From Pithys albifrons albifrons (lineage: Eukaryota; Chordata; Aves; Passeriformes; Thamnophilidae): a stretch of 64,000 nucleotides of DNA. Positions 1 to 11,355 of this stretch are shown here, piece by piece. The DNA lies in NCBI RefSeq assembly GCF_047495875.1, contig NC_092462.1, forward strand, positions 27,296,523-27,360,522, in the 5' to 3' direction. The notes under the pieces were generated by a model. That model was not told the DNA's origin, made no database searches, and saw nothing but the letters and a program-made list of their open reading frames with translations. Each line of letters begins with the position of its first letter. Position 1 is the stretch's first letter. Position numbers and translations under genes: made by a program.

Positions 1-3000
1 TCTGGGGAGGGCCGTGGTTCCCCTTAGCTGTCAAACTAATGTGCAGATCCAATGTTATTTGTGTTGGTATGGTTGAATTAACTTAAGAAATCAAATCCTA
101 CACTGTGATGTTTGCGCTGCTAGAAATTAAGTCAGTAACAAGGCCCTGGTCCTGCCTTTACCCCTGTAAGCAAAAGGTTTGTGTGCTCATCTATCACTGC
201 ATGGACTGCAATGGGGTGTTGATGATAGCAGGATCAGGGACTTGTCCTTTAGCTTGCTTTTAATAAAATAAATGGAATGGAAAATGTATTGAAATAAAAC
301 AGTGGAAACACACTGACAATTCTGCTTTTAGAGAGCTCATTGATGCTAGGCTGGAAAATATGACTGAAGACCCATGTCAGAGCCTGAGTAATGCCTCAGG
401 TGGTTCATGTCACAACTAAGCAAACAACAAGGGTATTTAGGTCTTGCATCACCCTCTACAGCTGGGTTCCAGCAGGCTGCAGCAAAGCTCCCTGAAGTCA
501 CTGCACATCTCACCAACAATCTCACTTTCAGCAGGCACTGGAACAAGTCCTGAACTTACATGGTATAGTCTGAAATCTGCTTTGATTTCTTCCTTGATCA
601 AAGCCGCCTTTATTACTTAAATTATGTCTGTGTTTATGATTTGTATATAAAGATGTTATGCTTCTGCTACTGGTTCTGAAGTACACGACAGACTACAACT
701 ACTAGAAATATTACAGCACTAATGTGTTTTATCTCACACTGCTTACAAATGCTGTTTCATTGTCACAATAGCTGCTCTCTTATGCCCTTTGTTGCCTGAA
801 ACCATGTGAATATTGATCCCTGAGGTACCATTGCTTTCAGCTAAAATGTCACAGGATTTTACTTCCAGGAGAGAAAAATAAAATACACCTAGGATTTGAA
901 CAAATTATTAGACCATGGATGTTCCTCCAAACAAATTCAGAGAGGCACTCAAGGAGGTACTTCCTAATTAACTTCTGCAGAAGGGAGTCTGACGTGCAAG
1001 TCTTATTTGAACAGTCACCTCATCCTGTGCATGTGGATGTGGCCCACCCTCCTTCCATGTTGCCCTTCCTCATCTTGGAAAGGAGTGAGCATTCAGCCTA
1101 GAAATACTTTGTGCTGGGATATAGATCAGGTTTCCCTCCTTGTCCCTCCTACAACTTGTGCTCAGTATTTTATTCCTACTACCCTGCTTGGCTCATTTGA
1201 GTGATTCCTCTTGCACACTTTGGCCCTTATCTTGTATTATTTTACTGTGAGATTCTGGTGAGAGGTCTCTTTTGGAGCCAGCTGTTCTTAGTTGTGTGTT
1301 ATCAGAGAGCCTATACATAAATCATTTGTCATTTTGAGTTACAGAAGGTTTGTAAGCACAAGGGGTTTCTTTCTCATGACAGGCACAATTTAAGGAGGCT
1401 GCAGAATTACCCAAGCTTTTGTTCTTTCATTAACTAGTTGAAGATATTTTCCTTAATGTGCTCACTACACAGAAGTAGTGTTCAGGAAGGGCCAAATTCA
1501 GCTGGCAGCTGGCTAAGCATAAATCCATACTGACTTTTCTGGTTTTATTTCAGGACATTGGATTAATGCATCGAAACATAAAACACAGACTTTGACCTTG
1601 GCAGAGTGACCTTATCACCAGTGTAACTTTCCTGACTTTGACAGTGGAACCCATTGCAGCATTTCCAGCATCTCTTATGGCTGTCACAGGCCCCATATGC
1701 TTGGTAAATTTATATAAAGTTTGAGTTCTCCATGACATGTGTGAATGTAACAAAATTACAGCTTTCTTTAAAATAACTAGGGAAAAAAGGGTTCTGGTAC
1801 CAGGCAAAAGAATTTGAAAGTGTGACTCCAAGGCTCAAACCAGAGGAAATAAATAGGATCCAATTAGCTGTGTTTCTATATTCTGTCTCATAGGCTGGAA
1901 CAGCTGGAGTATAGTTCAGGTGTTACATTAGGGTTGACTGGCTCAAGTGTTTAAGTACACGAGTGGGTTACATGTGATATCTAAATATTATGCATGTAAG
2001 TTTTAGAGGGGAAAAAGAGTAAGAAAATCCATCTAAGTTGTTTTTTGTCTTAACCTCAAGTTCTTTAATGTTAGTTACATTTGACTTCAGTGGAAAACCT
2101 CAGCAAAAAGTCTAATTGAATAGTAAGGCCATAGGACCTGTGTAAAAGCATGTGTGATGTCATCTCCTGAAGCAAATACCATTGTGACAGCCAATTCCCA
2201 GAGTGAAAAATAAATGTACCCTAATTTACCACTGGTCCTTACGTGTCTGATCTTGCTACCCCTTCCCTACAAGTATGCTTGTCTGCAGCCTAGTGGCCCA
2301 CCAGGATGCCCACTGAATTCGGTGCTGAGTTCCCCCTGCACACCAGGGGTACATCTGCAATGCCTTTTGACGAAGTCACTTGGGCTGGAGTCAGCTCTGG
2401 AGCCACCTGCCAGGCAGTAAGGAAGTTGGCCCTCTGCCACTCAGCTTCAGCTGGTAGGGTAGTGGGCATATTGAGGAGCAGGTGCTAGGAATGGGTATCC
2501 CAGCAGAGGTATCCATGAGGGCTTTGGGAGGATGGGGAAGGAGCAGGAGGATTTTATGCCATTAAGGAAAACAGAGTATGAAACATGGTAGGTTGTTATT
2601 TGCAACCTACCTTGTTTTCTGCCTGTCTTAAACTTAGGCCACAAGTCCTTGCCATGCTGTGATGTTACTTCTTACAAAGTTTATGGGCTTTTAAGTCATG
2701 AGCCATAAGCCTCAAATTAGCAGGAGATGCGCACAGTTCCTTGCCCTCTGCTCAGATAAAAGGCAATCAGGAACACCAGCTCTGTTCAAAGCAAAGCAAA
2801 GCCTTCTCTGACTTCACTGAGTCCAGTATTCTGCTCAAGCTTCAGTTCCAGACACTGGACCATTTCTACCCCCTCTTGCTCTATTTGAGAGACTCAAGAC
2901 ACACAGGACAGAGGGTCTAAATGGCACAATGGTGGACTTCTACCAATGCTTATCAGCTAACTGCAACTAGACTTTAATTTTGCCTTTTCCACTCTTAACC

Positions 3001-3333
3001 AGTCTTCTTTAACTGCTTTTATCCAGGGTAAAAGTAAACATGAGGAAAAAGGCTTATTCAGCATTACAATTATCTACTCCCAAGCTGTATAACAAAATGT
3101 TTTACACATTTAATTGGTTTTGTCTAATATTTCCACGTATACAGTAGTCCTATTAATGAATATCATAGCTTCATTACTGCATATCACATTTTGCTATGTT
3201 TTGTACCATAAAATAACGTCAGCACATCAATAACTTAAATAACACAAATGTAAACTCATTTTCTGCTTATTATGATTTTAGCCTGAAAAGGCTTTTGATT
3301 TGTAAGACCATTCACATAATATGGAATGTAACT

Positions 3334-3339
3334 TTTATT
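3334..3339 (-). terminator. Candidate ELOVL6 polyadenylation signal (AATAAA)
   Basis: A canonical AATAAA on minus lies about 1.95 kb beyond the stop codon, within an AT-rich stretch. It is one of four such hexamers downstream of the gene, with 3767-3772 (about 1.5 kb beyond the stop), 1544-1549 and 609-614. Choice of this one over the others is a guess from context; the true poly(A) site may also lie outside the window. Confidence 0.3.
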
Positions 3340-3766
3340 TGTTTTTCTTTTGTATATAATGAGACACCGAAAGCCCTTGTCATCGCTTAACAGGATACTA
3401 AAGCAGCTCTGTTTCATGAATGACAGCACAATTAAAGCTAAAAATCTTAATTAAAAAAACCCTTTTGTACTGTACAATCTCAAATTAAAGCAAGAAAGAT
3501 AATGATAATCTTTTGCATTAGCCAGGAAACGTGATTCTCTGCCACTGGGCTGTTTGTTCTTGTTGACAATTCACAGAATGTGTATATGGGTGTAGTTATA
3601 GGTGTGTGTATATCCTATGCAGAACAGCAGTCCCTATTTTGTTGATCTAGTTCTTCTAATTGTTTAGTTAAACTACCTAGCTGTTACAATTTAGAATACT
3701 ACATTAACACATTTAACATCAAGTTTACATACTTGCGTCTTTGAAATACTAGGAACTTTTACACAC

Positions 3767-3772
3767 TTTATT
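3767..3772 (-). terminator. Candidate proximal polyadenylation signal (AATAAA)
   Basis: A canonical AATAAA on minus, the closest to the ELOVL6 stop codon of the hexamers I found, about 1.5 kb downstream. If used it would give the short mRNA form. No transcript evidence is available here. Confidence 0.3.
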
Positions 3773-5000
3773 TGGCTTTGTAAGGACTGAAATATAACAG
3801 AATGCAAGCTACTTGTCTTTGAAAAATATGGCTGTTCTCAACTAACCCTCTAAGGTTCAGAGTGAAACATGTTTCTCCTCATATCTGTAGCTGACTTCAG
3901 AGAAGAGTGTCCTCTTGTCAGTCTGATGTTACAGTACAGATTCTGCAGAGATAGATATATTTAATGAAGGAAAATTCTCTCTGGACTTTAGAGTCAAGCG
4001 GTTGCAGCAAAATTACTTCGTTTAGACTAATTTTTTCTATACAAATCTCAAGAAAAACCTATTCCAAGTATGTTTTGTAGTAGTATCTCCACATGACCAG
4101 AGGAGGGCACTTTGAACATCTTTGCACTGCCCAGGAGGCAGATGCAGAAGCACAGTGATATCCAATGTTGCACAGTCCTGCCACCTCTTCCAACTCAAGC
4201 AGGCACCCTTGTGTCCAACAAAAACACAGAATCTGTATTGTACCACAGAGTTCTGTTTTGAAAACAGTGGGCAGATCTATCACTCTCTTCTTGCTAATTA
4301 GGATTTCTCCTGATTTTCCCCAGTTAATTCAGTGTTGCTGCAGGCTACATTAAGAGTAACAGATAATTCCTAAAAATCCCATGAAGGGATTGTCTCCTTC
4401 TCCTTCCTGAACATCCCTCTGCTATTAGCCCCTGGTAATTTAGAAAATATTGATTGATTGATTTAACCCTCTATGACTTATCCTGCTGCAGAAATTCCTT
4501 GCCTTTAACTGAAAAATGCACTTAGAAAATGCACTCTCTGAGATATGTATTGCAACAGTGCATGTTTTCACAATAAACTCTTGTAAAAGTACTGCTCCTT
4601 TCCACCTTCTGAGGGAGGTGACTGTGTGTCCCAGCTCTGCTCTCCTAGCAGAGTACATAGCAGAGAAATCAATTGTTTCTCTTTTCCATTCATGACCATA
4701 GTGTGGAGTTCAGCGAGTTTCCATGCAGGAAACATTTTTTCAGCTTCATTTTGGCTAAAGGTATCAACCTTCTATGGAAAAGATTTTAATTCTGCAATCT
4801 TACTGTTATCATAGACAGGGTTTTTTTGTCACTTTTGCTTTGTTTTGTTTAACGCTGAGAAATTATTAGAAAGTATTTAGATTTTTTTTTTTTTTGGTAA
4901 ATGAAAGTCTCTGTTTCACCCTGGGGAAACACACTGCTTATTTAATGTACTTTTCTTCCCCCCTCAATGTTATTCCATTTCTCTTTTCTTCTCTTCTCTG

Positions 5001-5053
5001 TTTTCTTTCCTTTTTTCTTTTTTTTCCTCTTCTTTCTTTTCTTCTTTTTTTTC
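5001..5053 (+). repeat. Pure pyrimidine tract in the ELOVL6 3' UTR
   Basis: An uninterrupted run of 53 C/T bases on plus, inside a broader pyrimidine-rich block from about 4950. In the mRNA sense (minus) it reads as an A/G-only run starting roughly 240 bases after the stop codon. A T run of 14 also occurs near 4880-4894. It is a simple low-complexity tract; the open frame that crosses it is not a gene. Confidence 0.85.
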
Positions 5054-5290
5054 AAGAGCAGACAGGTACAAGAAGGAAGGTGTCTTTCATCAGCAGTCCT
5101 TTGAGACAGAGTAGAATTCAGTGAGTCCTCACCATGATAGGATCATAAACTTACTGGGTTAAACCAAGCTAACTTTCCCTAAGCTGCCAAGTTTTAGCTG
5201 CACCATACATATATGTTTCCTTGTGCCTTTTTTTTTCTTATAATTTTGTTTTTCTTGATGACCCTGAGCTATGGCTTCTTGTTTCTACCA

Positions 5291-5715
5291 CTAGTCAACC
5301 TTCCTTTCTTTCCTGGTTTTGCCGATATAGGCCTCAAAGAAAAAATGGCAGAAGAGCACTAAGTAGCTGAGGTACATGAGAGAGGACCAGATGATGTTCT
5401 GCACGTGGGAATGGCACTGGCCCTGCTGCATCCAGGAGAAGACCAGGTAATTGATCACGCAACCGATCAACATCTGAGTGATCTGCGACAAGGTGATGAA
5501 CATGGCAAACTTGCGTGAGACTCTGAAGCCAGCAGCCCGCAAGGCATAGTAAGAGTACATAACAGCGTGTACTCCGTAGTTCATGGTCATGAACCAGCCA
5601 CCACCAGCCACCATGTCCTTGTAGGAATACCAAGAGTAAAGTAACACAGTAATGTGATGGTACCAGTGTAAGAAGATGAGCTTCTGTTTCCTAAGAATAA
5701 TGAATATAGTATCAC
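5291..5715 (-). CDS. ELOVL6: ELOVL6 last coding exon (C-terminal 140 residues)
   Basis: ELOVL6 is the ER-membrane condensing enzyme (3-ketoacyl-CoA synthase) that extends C12-C16 saturated and monounsaturated acyl-CoA by two carbons from malonyl-CoA. Read on minus, an acceptor AG at 5717-5716 precedes the exon, whose first two bases complete a Gly codon begun in the previous exon. The frame then runs 140 codons to TAG at 5293-5291. It carries the ELOVL histidine box HWYHH (about residues 141-145 of the full protein), the conserved [14 protein letters not shown] stretch, and several hydrophobic membrane segments. The KxxExxDT elongase motif spans the junction with the previous exon (KAPEL, then GDT). 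The C-terminus ends [10 protein letters not shown], lysine- and arginine-rich as expected for ER retention. Identification rests on near-identity to vertebrate ELOVL6 as I know it. No stop or frameshift is present, so the exon looks functional. Translated frame outside 5715 is intron. Confidence 0.97.
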
Positions 5716-7656
5716 CTGTAAAAAAACAAAACACACAAAAAAAGAAGGGGAGGAAATGAGAAACATATCAAACAATTCCATAATTAGTGCAGTGCTCTCT
5801 TCCCTTTGCTGTTGCTGGAGTATACACTACTTTGGAGCATGAAAAACCACCTCAGCACTAGATCTGAGTGCCTGTCTGATCCAAGAGCGAGTCTGGCTCC
5901 TAATCTCTAAGCAATCTTTAGAAAACCAGTGTATCTACATTTTCCTGTGTGGATAAACCCCATGTGTAAACTCCATAGGTTTACTTGGCAGGTCTTTGCT
6001 GCAAATATAATCCATGAAAGTCTGCAGATGTATGTGTATCATCTCTGTGACATTGTCCATTATATATACTGTGACTGGAAGAGAAATGCAGCTTGACAAA
6101 GAGCAGAAAACCTGAAGAGAAAGCAGCACACTGCCCTGTGCTTCAGACGTCTATATGGAAACTGAACCTAATTAAAATCAGTAAAACCTTATGAGCTAAT
6201 ATGCAAAAAAGCTATTGCATATGCAACCTACAATACTGAAAGGTATATTATTGCCAGACAGAGACGCTTATACAAAGAAATTTAAGTTATGCTGAAATGC
6301 ACATCCTCTTCTGCAAATTCATCTTACTATTGTAGAAAAGTAAATTTTATTCCTCTTTCCTGCTTTTTTCTTTCCTTCTGCTTCTTATGATTGCAATGAG
6401 CATCTCAATTAGATATATGGATATACACAGGCTACTTGTTTTCCATTGTTTTCAAAAAGATCCCTGAAATTTCAATCTGGGGACTTATTCTGACCAATAC
6501 ATACCCAAGGAACTATGAATATTAGTCATAGGTGGAAGCAAAACTGCACTGTCTGCACAAGGTCTATAATAAGCCATAATGCTACTGTTTACTTCATTAG
6601 CTGCAAGATGTTGCTTCACATTTTAATAAGTAATCATACATTCATTTATTGTTGTCATGCAGCTCTAGCTGATGTTTCCCAGTTTTAACAACTAAATTTC
6701 TGTGGGTTTGCAGTCATTTAAGCAGCAGGAAAACAAGGGATTCTGACACAGCACAGCAACTGGTGTCTGTCTCTTTCTACTTTTCATGCTGATAAATTGC
6801 TCTCTAATTTGCTGATTCAAATTATCTGCTGCAAGGTAAAGTCTTATTTTTGCTATACACCTGAACACAGGGAGAGCTTCAGCCCTTTGAGGTTTAGTAG
6901 GGGCATCCTCCAAAATGAAGGCTGGAGGACTTCTAAATCATTTCCTCCTCCTTTCCATTACAGCAATCCTTTCGTATACTAACAAGCTGTGGATGAGAAC
7001 ACATGACGACTGACTATTAGGTTGGCTTTGGCATGTTTATTGTAAGTAACCTTGCCACAAAAGCTGCTGGAAAGATAAAAGTTTATAAAAATCAGGACTG
7101 GAAAAGCTAGGGACATTATGAGAAATGTGCTTCTATTCAGAGGAAGAAGAGAGCCACAGTTTTCAATGCTTACAGAGGAAGCACCTTACTGTTCCTAATT
7201 TTGCACTTAGATGTGTATTAAAGGATGAATGCTGCAGAATGGAGGTAGATCCTGACTCAAAGCTTCTCGCTGACATAGCTGATATAGCCCACCCTTCACT
7301 GCTGTACCCACGGGGTGAGTGGCTGCCAATTACACTACTCCTATTTGCCTACAAGTAGCTCAGGAAGAAGTACGTACCAGATTGCTTTTACCTCTTGACT
7401 GACCTGCTGTGTATAATCACTGCAGTTTATTCCTGGGCTGGGAATGGTCTTATTCAACTGCACATTGCTCTAACTTCAGCCAGGCTGGAATTCATCTCTA
7501 GAGACTAAAATATGCAATTTGGGCTTTGTTATGTTTACTCAGTTTTTCTAAGACTTATATGAGATTTTGACAGCACTGAGACCCTTTTTGTGCTTCCTGC
7601 ATGGACATTTCTGCTTAAAATATGCACACTGAGCAAAAGAGAGAGAGAGTACTCAC
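5716..7656 (-). other. ELOVL6: ELOVL6 intron 3
   Basis: This is a 1.94-kb intron with donor GTGAGT at 7656 and acceptor AG at 5717-5716, preceded on minus by a T-rich tract. A (GA)n run on plus at 7639-7649 reads as (TC)n a few bases after the donor. No recognisable transposon or RNA gene was seen inside. The short open frames are not conserved-looking. Confidence 0.93.
7639..7649 (+). repeat. (GA)n simple repeat next to the exon 3 donor
   Basis: A short (GA)n run on plus. In the gene sense it is a (TC)n pyrimidine tract beginning about seven bases after the first intron base of the donor. Pyrimidine tracts just downstream of a donor are known binding sites for TIA-type splicing factors, but any role here is inference. 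Confidence 0.6.
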
Positions 7657-7808
7657 CTAGTTCAGGTGCTTTGCTTAGCACAAATGCATATGCCCAGAAT
7701 TTGCTGACAGGTCCAATGTAAAAACTCTGGTCGCACACTGACTGTTTCAGGCCTTTGGTCATCAAAATGTACAGCATATAAGCACCAGTTCGAACAGCAC
7801 CAAATATA
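7657..7808 (-). CDS. ELOVL6: ELOVL6 third coding exon (internal)
   Basis: This internal exon is 152 bp. On minus it follows an acceptor AG at 7810-7809 and ends at a GTGAGT donor starting at 7656. The first base completes a Ser codon whose first two bases are at the end of the upstream exon, then 50 codons follow, and the last base opens the Gly codon finished in the next exon. The encoded segment (about residues 75-124) includes [20 protein letters not shown], then a Cys-Asp-Gln-Ser-Phe-Tyr stretch, and ends SKAPEL, the first part of the KxxExxDT elongase motif. Phases on both sides match the neighbouring exons exactly. Compared with the mammalian protein as I recall it, Val replaces Leu in GALRTG and Ile replaces Asn after FY; both look like ordinary avian differences. 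Confidence 0.96.
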
Positions 7809-10800
7809 CTTTAAAACAAAAAAAGAAAATTAAGACAGTTGAGTGGACATTTGAAATCTACATGACATCATTTCAAATCATTAAGGAAAAAGACCATAAA
7901 CGTGCTGAAATAGTAAGGTTGAGACAGCCTAAAGGCTGAAGCAACTCTGCTGGCTTCTAGGAAGTTATTCTGAACTCAGACTTCTAAACTGGACTGCAGC
8001 TGTATCCCCTGTTGAAAGTCTGGAATGGTAACACTAATGTTTTTAACTTCATTACTACAGGAATGATTCTTCAGTTTTCAGGAGCACGGAAACACCTACT
8101 TCAGCTGAAAACAACATGTGGAATTTTGATGGTGATGGCTGGGAAACTAGAAGAAATGAGTTCATAAAGAGCTGTATCATTAACATAATCAGGACCAATT
8201 TCCTCTTCTGGTTTTCTCAGAGTTTTCTCTTGTCTCTCCCTGTGTTTCTCAAATCCACAGGAGCTTGAGCACAGACAAACCCAGGTAGGGTGCACAGATT
8301 CTGATGGGCTGTCTCAGTCAGGGCAGGTGTTTTGATTGCACATGTTTGACTTCATACTCAACTCTCAACAGGTCATTTCTAGCAGAGGAAACGATTAGTT
8401 GAATCAAGCCGTAAACAGCAGGTTCACCCTCACCTCATCAAAGTGAGATGCAAGCTAACAGTGTTCTGTAAATGAGGAACATGGAGAGATTTGCAACTAT
8501 ATTAATTAGTGCAATTACAGAGGGGATAGGTTGACATCCACCTGATGTAAGGAACAAAGGCCTCTGTCTCAGCAGTGAGGAGCTGTGCAGAAGAAACTGA
8601 CTCACTTTTACAGCAAGAACGAGCTTGCCCACTGTTTACTACTGTGGCTTGTTGGCCATTTATAAGCTATGATGAATACACAGTGAAGGAAGTAGCTTTT
8701 AAAAAAAATAAGAAAAGATGGACTCAGTCTCCTTTGGGGTTGAATATATCCTACTTTATGCCTACATCATATGTCCTTGTCCCTCTACCCAGCTCCATCT
8801 CATCTCCCCTCTGACTTCTTTGTGACCTTGACCTGCCCTGGTTCTTGCTGTCTTGTCATTACTATTGCCTGGCAGCAGGCAAAACAAGCCACCTAAAACT
8901 GACCTATAAACAGAAGTGGGCAATGCAAGCTATCATTTATGCAAAGTATGTGAAATAAGGAACAGTTACTCTGAAGTTACAGATTCTCTTACTTGTCCTT
9001 GTCTTGTGAAGTCAGTATTCTTAAAAAAACTGTTTTAAAATCATCAAGGCAGCCTCAAAAGCTGAGGTCTGTGGTAGTTCATATGGTGCTGGGTTAGACT
9101 AGATGGTTCTAGTAAGCCTGCTGACATAAAAACTGCTGACGTAAACTCTCATATCGTTTGCACAAACTATTTAGATTTCCAAATCTGCACTGATATACCC
9201 AGTCAAATGTGCCTGCTGGTAAGGAACAATGCACGTTGCTCTTCCCTGTCCACTGCATTGAATCTGTAACCAAATAGAGTACCACACTGTCTGGTGCTCT
9301 TTGGGATGTTGGTGGCATCGCAGCCAGGTCATGATTAGGAAGGGAGAAGTGATACATCCTGGCTCCCTCACCATTACATTTTGAGGTAGCCATTGCCTGA
9401 GGTTTCACTGTGCCATCGGGAAATTCAGGAAACTGTGACCACTTATGAAGCTGCTATTATTATTTGCTATGTCCATGGTGGTATTTGTTCACATGCTCTG
9501 TTGCCAGATGAGTACTCTTGTGCTATGTGCAAATAAAATAACCTCCTGCTGTGGTACAGGTGTGCTGAAAAATTTCAGCTGAGTCTGAGTTTCCCATTAG
9601 CACTGCCCAAAGCAATGCCTGCATTCCCAGTCTTAGACAGGACAGACACTGCTATCTCTTGTGGTCATCCACCTCTGTGTGTAGAAGAGACAGTGCAGTA
9701 TTCTCAGCATCTATGCAGCCCATAGTGCATCCTCTCCATGAAGGGTTGTTTCCTCCCAGAAATGCTCTCTCTCTCAGCACTCTTCTCACGTCTTTGAAGC
9801 ATTGGTCCTTTTACTTGATGTGCCAAAACCTGCAGGAGGAGTTTTGAAATAAGGTGCAATTTGTTCTGTGTCTTCACTTCGGTGTTTAACACATGCACTT
9901 TTTTTTTTTTCTCAGGAGTTGCATTTCTCATTCCCAAGGAGACAACAGATCCTGACAGAAATGTGATCTGATCACCTCCTGAGGCAGTGAACTCCTCAGG
10001 CTAACCAGGGCATGCTGCTGCTTGCTCCCATTTTGGGTGGTGGTAAAACTGTGTGGAGGAAGATCAGACAGAATAGTTAATGATATGCTGGTTCTCCCAT
10101 TAGCAAATACCACAGTGCTGACATAAAAGTGGGGGAAAAAAGGAAATTTTAAATTATGAAATCAAATAGCTGCAAACAGTACGCCTTTTATTGTAAAGAA
10201 GCTATACTGCTTTTCTAAAATATCATTTATTAATAAGTTTTTAAACCAAAGAGAATTCTGTGCCATGAACACAAAGACAAGAAGAGCACTTGTTTGAGCA
10301 ACAGGGAAGCATTGATTTAACTCTGATTGAGTATGGACATCCAGGGATCTAATCAGGACTGATAACAGAGACAGAGTCTTTGTCCAGTGGGGATTACAGA
10401 GTCTCCCTTTGCTGTGTTTGAGATTATCCTGGTGTAGTCCTTCCTGTCTTTCTCTTTAGCAAGTTCTCTTTGGAGTAGACTTGCACACACACATTCATTC
10501 GCACTCAGACTTAATTATCTGTAATTCCACAGGATGGTGGCTTCCTCTAGTTCCATGACCCTAGAAGTGACTCCAGTTCTCTGCACAGTGTGAGTCAGAC
10601 TAATTTGAATTTTTTATCAGTAGAAACCTACTTACATTTTTGTATAACTCACAAGGGGAGGCTTTATGAGTAAGGAGGATAGCAAACTGGAAGTAACTGA
10701 TTCAATTACCTAAATAAACACCTTGAGCACATAGGTGTCTATGAGATATGCTGCATGCCAAAACACTACCTTGCCAACAAGCACACGCCACTGGAGACAG

Positions 10801-11355
10801 AAAAAGGTCTAATGCATGCCTGCAAATGTGTCTCGGACCCAGAGCACCAGGACTGCTTTTTCTGCCTCTGCCACTTAATCTTGTTTGTTTCTGTAAGGTA
10901 AGATCAACCAACAAATTTCTATCTTGCAAAGACATGATGTGCAGCAGAGTGATGACATCGCTTGCTCAGTAAATCACTTCTGCTTCATTCTGTCCTCGCC
11001 CTGCTCTCTGCTGTAGCTTTTGTGAGGCATTGAAATGAACTGCTTACCAAAGCAGTCTGTCTGGTGGGAATCATCTGCAGGGATTTTAGAAATAAGGTAG
11101 CAGTGAATTACTGTACAATTATAGTCTTTTGCAACTAGAGAGACCAATCAGAAACAACCTGTACCAGCTAATGCAGCTTTCTGTTCTATTCAGACTCCAA
11201 ATGTCCTACATTGTCCTCCATTCAGGCAGTGACTTGTCTTGTAGATTTAACAAATGCTCAATTGATATTTTACTGTCCATAGTATGATCAAAATATATCC
11301 ATGCGTAAAATAAAAACTAATACATTTCCCTCTTAAACTTGTTTTCAAACAAGGG

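Larger units (their letters stand above)
1..5290 (-). other. ELOVL6: ELOVL6 3' UTR, extending for an undetermined distance, then probable intergenic DNA
   Basis: No coding exon is recognisable here. ELOVL6 mRNAs in vertebrates have a long 3' UTR of several kilobases, so a good part of this stretch is probably transcribed on minus from the stop codon at 5291 downwards. The AT-rich, low-CpG block around 3000-3800 has the look of a vertebrate 3' UTR. Minus-strand AATAAA hexamers occur at 3772-3767, 3339-3334, 1549-1544 and 614-609; I cannot tell which is used. The short open frames on both strands show no family resemblance and are taken as chance. Where the UTR ends and intergenic DNA starts cannot be set from the sequence alone. 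Confidence 0.6.

Noticed and set aside
9060..9120. GGGTTAGACTAGATGGTTCT, resembling a CR1 tail (GGTTGGACTAGATGATCT)
   Set aside because: Only about 20 bases resemble it, with no terminal octamer repeat and no upstream CR1 sequence.
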